NCBI RefSeq assembly: GCF_006716095.1
Contig: NZ_VFOK01000001.1
Coordinates: forward strand, 2,697,375-2,761,374
DNA: 64,000 bases
Source of the DNA: Barrientosiimonas humi
GTDB taxonomy: Bacteria; Actinomycetota; Actinomycetes; Actinomycetales; Dermatophilaceae
Direction of reading: 5' to 3'
Below are positions 59,742-64,000 of this stretch, one piece after another; within the stretch, counting starts at the first letter, position 1; the number at the start of each line of letters is the position of its first letter. Below the pieces are notes generated by a model. That model worked only from the letters and a program-made list of their open reading frames with translations, had not been told where the DNA came from and made no database searches. A program made the position numbers and the translations under genes.

Positions 59742-62039
59742 ATGAGCGCCCCCTCGGACGTGCGACCGCAGGTGCCACCGCAGCCCAGCGACGAGGAGGT
59801 CGAGGCTGCCATCCAGACGGTCGCCGAGGGCGGCTCGGTCGTCAAGCTCAAGGCGCGTCAGCCGCGACCCCGCGGCGCCAACGGCCGCTTCATCCGCGTC
59901 ACCCCCGACACCCCGCCGCCGGCGGCCCCGCCCGGCGAGCTGCCGGCCGACCGGTTCCTCGACCGCGAGATGTCGTGGCTGCAGTTCAACGAGCGCGTGC
60001 TGCAGCTGGCCTCCGACGACAACATCCCGCTGCTCGAGCGGGCCCGCTTCCTCGCGATCTTCGCCAGCAACCTCGACGAGTTCTTCATGGTGCGCGTCGC
60101 CGGCCTCAAGCGGCGCATCGCCGCCGGCATCGCCGTGCGGTCCGCGTCGGGGCTCGAGCCGCGCGAGGTGCTCGACGAGATCTCCCAGGGCGCGCACGAG
60201 CTGATGAGCGTGCACGCCCGGGTCTTCCAGAACCACATCCGCCCGCAGCTGGAGGAGGAGGGCGTCACCATCGTGCGGGCGAGCGAGCTCACCGACGACG
60301 ACCGCGAGCACCTCGGCCGGCTGTTCCGCGAGTCGATCTATCCCGTGCTCACGCCGCTCGCCGTCGACCCGGCCCACCCCTTCCCGTACATCTCCGGGCT
60401 CTCGCTCAACCTCGCGGTGCTGCTGGTCAACCCCAAGACCGGCCGCGAGCACTTCGCCCGGGTCAAGGTGCCGCCGTCGCTGCCGCGGCTGGTGCGCCTG
60501 CCCGACCACCCCGACGCCGACGAGCTCTACGACGCCCGCTTCGTCGCGCTCGAAGACGTCATCGCCGAGCACCTGGAGTTCCTCTTCCCCGGCATGGACG
60601 TGCGCGAGCACTTCACCTTCCGGGTCACCCGCAACGAGGACCTCGAGGTCGAGGAGGACGACGCCGAGAACCTGCTGACCGCGCTCGAGAAGGAGCTGAC
60701 CCGGCGCCGGTTCGGCCCCCCGGTGCGGCTCGAGGTCGCCGAGGACATGGACGAGCACGTGCTCGACATGCTGATGCGCGAGCTGCGGGTGCGCCGCGAC
60801 GAGGTCTACCCGCTGCCCGAGCCGCTCGACCTGCGCGCGCTCAACATCGTGGCCGACCTGGACCGCTCCGAGCTGCGCTGGCCACCGCACACCTCGCTCA
60901 CCCACCCCGACCTGGCCCCGGTCGAGCGGGCCGCGGCGCCCGACGTGATGGGCGCGATGCGCGAGCACGACATCCTGCTGCACCACCCGTACGACTCGTT
61001 CTCCACCTCGTTCGTGTCGTTCATCGAGCAGGCCGCCGACGACCCCAACGTGCTGGCGATCAAGCAGACGCTCTATCGCACCAGCGGTGACTCGCCGATC
61101 ATCGACGCCCTCATCGAGGCCGCCGAGGCCGGCAAGCAGGTGCTGGCCGTCGTCGAGATCAAGGCCCGGTTCGACGAGGAGAACAACATCACCTGGGCGC
61201 GCAAGCTCGAGCGCGCCGGCGTGCACGTCGTCTACGGCATGGTCGGCCTGAAGACGCACGCCAAGCTGTGCCTCGTCGTGCGCGAGGAGGACGGCAAGAT
61301 GCGCCGCTACTGCCACGTCGGCACCGGCAACTACAACCCCAAGACCGCGCGGCTCTACGAGGACTTCGGCCTGCTCACCACCGACCCGGCCGTCGGGGAA
61401 GACCTGACCCGGCTGTTCAACCAGCTGTCCGGCATGGCGCCGCGCTCGAAGTTCAAGCGGCTGCTCGTCGCGCCGCGCACCGTGCGCACCGGGCTGCTGG
61501 AGCAGATCGAACGGTGCGCCGAGGCCGCTGCCGACGGCAAGAAGGCCCGCATCGGCATCAAGGTCAACTCCCTGGTCGACGAGGCCTCGATCGACGCGCT
61601 CTACCGCGCCTCGCAGGCGGGGGTCCAGGTCGACGTGTGGGTGCGCGGCATCTGCGCGCTGCGCCCGGGCGTGCCGGGCCTGTCGGAGAACATCCGGGTG
61701 CGCTCGATCCTCGGCCGATACCTGGAGCACTCGCGGGTGTTCCTGTTCGAGATCGAGGGCCAGGATCCGGTCTGCTACATCGGCAGCGCCGACCTGATGC
61801 ACCGCAACCTCGACCGCCGGGTCGAGGCGCTGGTGCGGCTGAAGGACCCCCGCCACGTGCAGACCATGCACGACCTGATGAAGCTCGGGATGAGCGAGGG
61901 CACCTCGTCGTGGCACCTGCAGTCCGACGGCAGCTGGGTGCGCCACCACCTCGACGACGAGGGCGAGCCGCTCACCGACGTGCAGTCCGAGCTCATCGAG
62001 AGCTACGCCCGCCGACGGCGCAAGGCACGCCGGCGGTGA
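59742..62039 (+). CDS. ppk1: Polyphosphate kinase
   Basis: 765 residues. The N-terminal ~70 residues are a Pro-rich extension. Then follow [18 protein letters not shown], the N and H domains, [38 protein letters not shown], the phospho-acceptor histidine in [14 protein letters not shown], and the second in [17 protein letters not shown]. It polymerises ATP gamma-phosphate into polyphosphate at the membrane. Co-location with mutT1, phoU, senX3 and pstB supports phosphate management. It overlaps mutT1 by 4 bp. Confidence 0.96.
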   Translation: MSAPSDVRPQVPPQPSDEEVEAAIQTVAEGGSVVKLKARQPRPRGANGRFIRVTPDTPPPAAPPGELPADRFLDREMSWLQFNERVLQLASDDNIPLLERARFLAIFASNLDEFFMVRVAGLKRRIAAGIAVRSASGLEPREVLDEISQGAHELMSVHARVFQNHIRPQLEEEGVTIVRASELTDDDREHLGRLFRESIYPVLTPLAVDPAHPFPYISGLSLNLAVLLVNPKTGREHFARVKVPPSLPRLVRLPDHPDADELYDARFVALEDVIAEHLEFLFPGMDVREHFTFRVTRNEDLEVEEDDAENLLTALEKELTRRRFGPPVRLEVAEDMDEHVLDMLMRELRVRRDEVYPLPEPLDLRALNIVADLDRSELRWPPHTSLTHPDLAPVERAAAPDVMGAMREHDILLHHPYDSFSTSFVSFIEQAADDPNVLAIKQTLYRTSGDSPIIDALIEAAEAGKQVLAVVEIKARFDEENNITWARKLERAGVHVVYGMVGLKTHAKLCLVVREEDGKMRRYCHVGTGNYNPKTARLYEDFGLLTTDPAVGEDLTRLFNQLSGMAPRSKFKRLLVAPRTVRTGLLEQIERCAEAAADGKKARIGIKVNSLVDEASIDALYRASQAGVQVDVWVRGICALRPGVPGLSENIRVRSILGRYLEHSRVFLFEIEGQDPVCYIGSADLMHRNLDRRVEALVRLKDPRHVQTMHDLMKLGMSEGTSSWHLQSDGSWVRHHLDDEGEPLTDVQSELIESYARRRRKARRR

Positions 62040-62974
62040 TCGACCCTCGTCCACGTGCCGTCGCCGCCGCCGGCACGCTGCTGTGGCGACGCCGTCGGGG
62101 GCGCCTCGAGGTAGCGCTGGTGCACCGCCCGCGCTACGACGACTGGTCGTGGCCCAAGGGCAAGCTCGACCCCGGCGAGATGTGGGCCGTCGCCGCGGGC
62201 CGCGAGACCGAGGAGGAGACCGGTCTGGTCGCCCGGCTCGGCATCCCGCTCCCGCGCGCGCTCTACGTCACGCCCCGCGACGAGCTCAAGGAGGTCCGCT
62301 ACTGGGCGGCCACCCCCACCGGGGGCCACGGCGAGCTGCTCAACGAGATCGACCGCGTCGAGTGGCTCGCGCCCGACCCGGCCCGGCTGCGGCTGAGCTA
62401 CGCGCGCGACGTGCTGCAGCTGCGCGCCCTGCTCGAGGCCGAGCGGGCCGGCCACCTCGACACCTGGCCGCTGCTGGTCGTGCGGCACGCGCAGAGCATG
62501 CCGCGCTCGCAGTGGAGCGGCGAGGACGGGCTGCGTCCGCTCGACCCCGACGGGCTCGCCCGGGCGCGCGCGCTGGTCCCGCTGCTGCAGACGTACGGCC
62601 TGGACCGGCTGGTCAGCTCGCCGTCGGTGCGCTGCGTCGACACCGTCAGCCCGTTCGCCGAGTCGGCCCAGGTGCGGGTGCGCACGAAGAAGGGACTCTC
62701 CGAGGAGGGCTACGAGGCGCGGCCCGAAAAGGCTGTGCGGCATACGGATTCGGCGTTGCAGCGCGGGGTCGCCGCGGCGCTGTGCACCCACCGCCCGCTG
62801 CTGCCCGACGTGCTCGGGCACCTGGCCGAGCGAGCGGTCGCGGGGTCGGCCGCGCGGCGGACGCTCTCGGCGCTGGCCACGGCCGGCATCGACAAGGGCG
62901 AGGTGCTGGTCTGCCAGGTCAGCGGCGCCGGCGACGAGGCGGTCGTGGTGACCGTCGAGCGGCACCGGCCCTGA
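62036..62974 (+). CDS. mutT1: Nudix-histidine phosphatase fusion, MutT1-type
   Basis: 312 residues, GTG overlapping the ppk1 stop. The Nudix box is [20 protein letters not shown] (42-61), and the second half (about 145-312) is a histidine phosphatase with [14 protein letters not shown]. The same two-domain protein lies beside ppk1 in mycobacteria, where it hydrolyses 8-oxo-dGTP and diadenosine polyphosphates. Confidence 0.93.
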   Translation: MIDPRPRAVAAAGTLLWRRRRGRLEVALVHRPRYDDWSWPKGKLDPGEMWAVAAGRETEEETGLVARLGIPLPRALYVTPRDELKEVRYWAATPTGGHGELLNEIDRVEWLAPDPARLRLSYARDVLQLRALLEAERAGHLDTWPLLVVRHAQSMPRSQWSGEDGLRPLDPDGLARARALVPLLQTYGLDRLVSSPSVRCVDTVSPFAESAQVRVRTKKGLSEEGYEARPEKAVRHTDSALQRGVAAALCTHRPLLPDVLGHLAERAVAGSAARRTLSALATAGIDKGEVLVCQVSGAGDEAVVVTVERHRP

Positions 62975-62977
62975 CGC

Positions 62978-63247
62978 TCACTTCTTCGTGTCGGTGGTGG
63001 CGATGCGCGGCTTGTGCCGGCCCGAGCACAGCTCGGCGTGCTCGAGGGCGTCGCGGCGGGCCTTCTCGCGGGCGCGCCGCCCGCTGCCCTGCCAGTCGCA
63101 CGACTTGCAGTAGCCGTACGCGAACGAACCCTTCTCGCGGGTGTCGCCCGGGCGCTGCTCCTCGCGCGGAACCTGCGCCTTGAGCTCCTTGCGGCTCATC
63201 TCCGCGAGGCGCTCTCGCACCCGTCTGCGCTTGCCCACGACTGACAT
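62978..63247 (-). CDS. Small conserved actinobacterial protein with Cys pair
   Basis: 89 residues from ATG 63247. The first half is very basic (GKRRRVRERLAEMSRKELKA); the second has YCKSCDWQGSGRRAREKAR and HAELCSGRH, so C-x2-C plus H/C could form a zinc knuckle. It is convergent with mutT1, with only 3 bp between stops. It may bind nucleic acid or the ribosome; this is a guess from composition. Confidence 0.7.
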   Translation of the reverse strand: MSVVGKRRRVRERLAEMSRKELKAQVPREEQRPGDTREKGSFAYGYCKSCDWQGSGRRAREKARRDALEHAELCSGRHKPRIATTDTKK

Positions 63248-63317
63248 TCTGCGCCCGAAACCTGTGCTCGGTGCCCGATTCGGGCGTGAGATGTACCACC
63301 CTTTCGGGTGCACGGGC

Positions 63318-63494
63318 TCAGGGCAGCAGGATCTCGTCGAGCTCGGCGTCGGTGAGCGGGCGGGCGAGCATCGCGACCGCCGCGACCAGTCTGGCCACCA
63401 GCTCCAGCTCTCCGTCGACCGTCGCGTCGTGCACCGCGGCGGCACCGCCGACCGCGCCGCGGGGCGGCTCGGGCGCGACCGGGAGGTTGCTCAT
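63318..63494 (-). CDS. Small hypothetical protein, 58 residues
   Basis: Starts with ATG at 63494 and ends at 63318. The sequence VDGELELVARLVAAVAMLAR and TDAELDEILLP forms one or two amphipathic helices preceded by a Pro/Ala-rich segment. The ordered helical end and good codon use support coding. It lies 49 bp after pstB on the same strand. The 70-bp gap to the preceding ORF shows nothing. No family is recognised. Confidence 0.55.
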   Translation of the reverse strand: MSNLPVAPEPPRGAVGGAAAVHDATVDGELELVARLVAAVAMLARPLTDAELDEILLP

Positions 63495-63543
63495 GGTCGC
63501 GAGCGTAGGGCCGGGGCCGGGCGCGCGGGGCGCTGCCGACCGA

Positions 63544-64000
63544 TCAGCCGAACCGGCCCGAGATGTAGTCCTCGGTCGCCTTCTCGGTGGGGTTGTTGAA
63601 GATCTTCTGCGTGTCGTCCATCTCGATCAGCCGGCCGGGCTTGCCGGTCGCCGCGAGGTTGAAGAACGCGGTGCGGTCGGAGACGCGGGCCGCCTGCTGC
63701 ATGTTGTGCGTCACGATGACGATCGTGTAGCGGTCCTTCAGCTCGGTAATCAGGTCCTCGATCGCGAGCGTCGAGATCGGGTCGAGCGCCGAGCACGGCT
63801 CGTCCATGAGCAGCACCTGCGGCTCGACGGCGATCGCGCGGGCGATGCACAGCCTCTGCTGCTGGCCGCCGGAGAGGCCGGCGCCGGGCTTGTCGAGGCG
63901 GTCCTTGACCTCGTTCCACAGGTTGGCGCCCTTGAGCGAGCGCTCGACGACCTCATCGAGCTTGCCCTTGTTCTTGACGCCGTTGAGCTTCAGGCCGGCC
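63544..64000 (-). CDS. pstB: Phosphate ABC transporter ATPase, C-terminal part (5' end outside window)
   Basis: About 152 residues are present. They include the signature [18 protein letters not shown], Walker [14 protein letters not shown], the switch region [17 protein letters not shown] and the PstB-specific C-terminus [23 protein letters not shown]. With PstSCA it imports phosphate across the membrane. The Walker A is beyond 64000. It belongs to the phosphate theme of the window. Confidence 0.94.
   Translation of the reverse strand, partial: AGLKLNGVKNKGKLDEVVERSLKGANLWNEVKDRLDKPGAGLSGGQQQRLCIARAIAVEPQVLLMDEPCSALDPISTLAIEDLITELKDRYTIVIVTHNMQQAARVSDRTAFFNLAATGKPGRLIEMDDTQKIFNNPTEKATEDYISGRFG

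Overview
The window is about 64 kb of very GC-rich DNA with densely packed genes, frequent GTG starts and 1-4 bp start/stop overlaps. Mycothiol genes (mshA, mshD, a mycothiol-type formaldehyde dehydrogenase), carD, senX3-regX3, glnR, an hbhA-like gene beside its XRE regulator, an Rpf with a c-di-AMP riboswitch, and several actinobacterial DUF families (DUF4032, DUF2516, DUF6412, DUF6907) point to an actinobacterium. Micrococcales (Dermacoccaceae/Intrasporangiaceae-like) is my best guess; that rank is inference.

Layout. 1-1737: end of an acyl-CoA dehydrogenase gene, an SDR dehydrogenase and a LuxR-type regulator. 1765-1840: tRNA-Thr(UGU). 1816-10592: an integrated element of about 8.8 kb bounded by an exact 24-bp direct repeat of the tRNA 3' end. 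It carries a tyrosine integrase, an excisionase-like HTH, small ORFs, a D5-type primase/helicase followed by an iteron-flanked candidate origin, a scaffold-like protein, an HK97-type major capsid protein, zinc-ribbon microproteins, decayed HTH/ParB-like genes and a DUF6907 pair. No portal, terminase, tail or lysis gene is visible, so it looks like a capsid-encoding phage satellite, comparable in plan to phiRv1/phiRv2 of Mycobacterium tuberculosis.

10.7-20.3 kb: prepilin peptidase with a repeat-derived in-frame insert, an SRPBCC/TetR divergent pair, Rpf with its riboswitch, a ThrE-like exporter and Ser/Thr kinase, a CBS protein, and otsA-otsB (trehalose). 20.3-28.5 kb: a maltodextrin cluster, malE-malF-malG-GH13-lacI, divergent from an msiK-type ATPase, with candidate operators in between. 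28.5-31.6 kb: DUF4032, a DUF559-type putative nuclease bracketed by two almost identical 70-bp palindromes, and a TM2-like protein. 31.6-38.6 kb: rlmB, cysS, a YidC paralogue with DUF6412, the mycothiol formaldehyde dehydrogenase with a metallo-beta-lactamase-fold partner, and ispF, ispD and carD. 38.8-45.8 kb: a lipoprotein, regX3-senX3 with a PHO-box candidate before phoU, gpmA, a YbjN-like protein, mshA and a methyltransferase-like protein. 45.9-54 kb: manA, alpha/beta hydrolase, DUF2516, dtd, asparaginase II, a PRC-barrel protein with a huge disordered repeat tail, hbhA-like and XRE genes, and ygfZ. 54-64 kb: LCP protein, Nudix-YbaK fusion, nitrobindin, a membrane protein, MoaD/ThiS, glnR, mshD, ppk1-mutT1, two small conserved-looking ORFs, and the 3' part of pstB.

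Themes are phosphate homeostasis (senX3-regX3-phoU, ppk1, pstB), maltodextrin/trehalose carbon handling, mycothiol-based detoxification and cell-wall housekeeping. The most unusual parts are the tRNA-borne capsid satellite with its candidate origin and tandem palindromes, the family of 70-bp palindromes, the ispD gene with no canonical start codon, and the repeat-derived insert in the prepilin peptidase.
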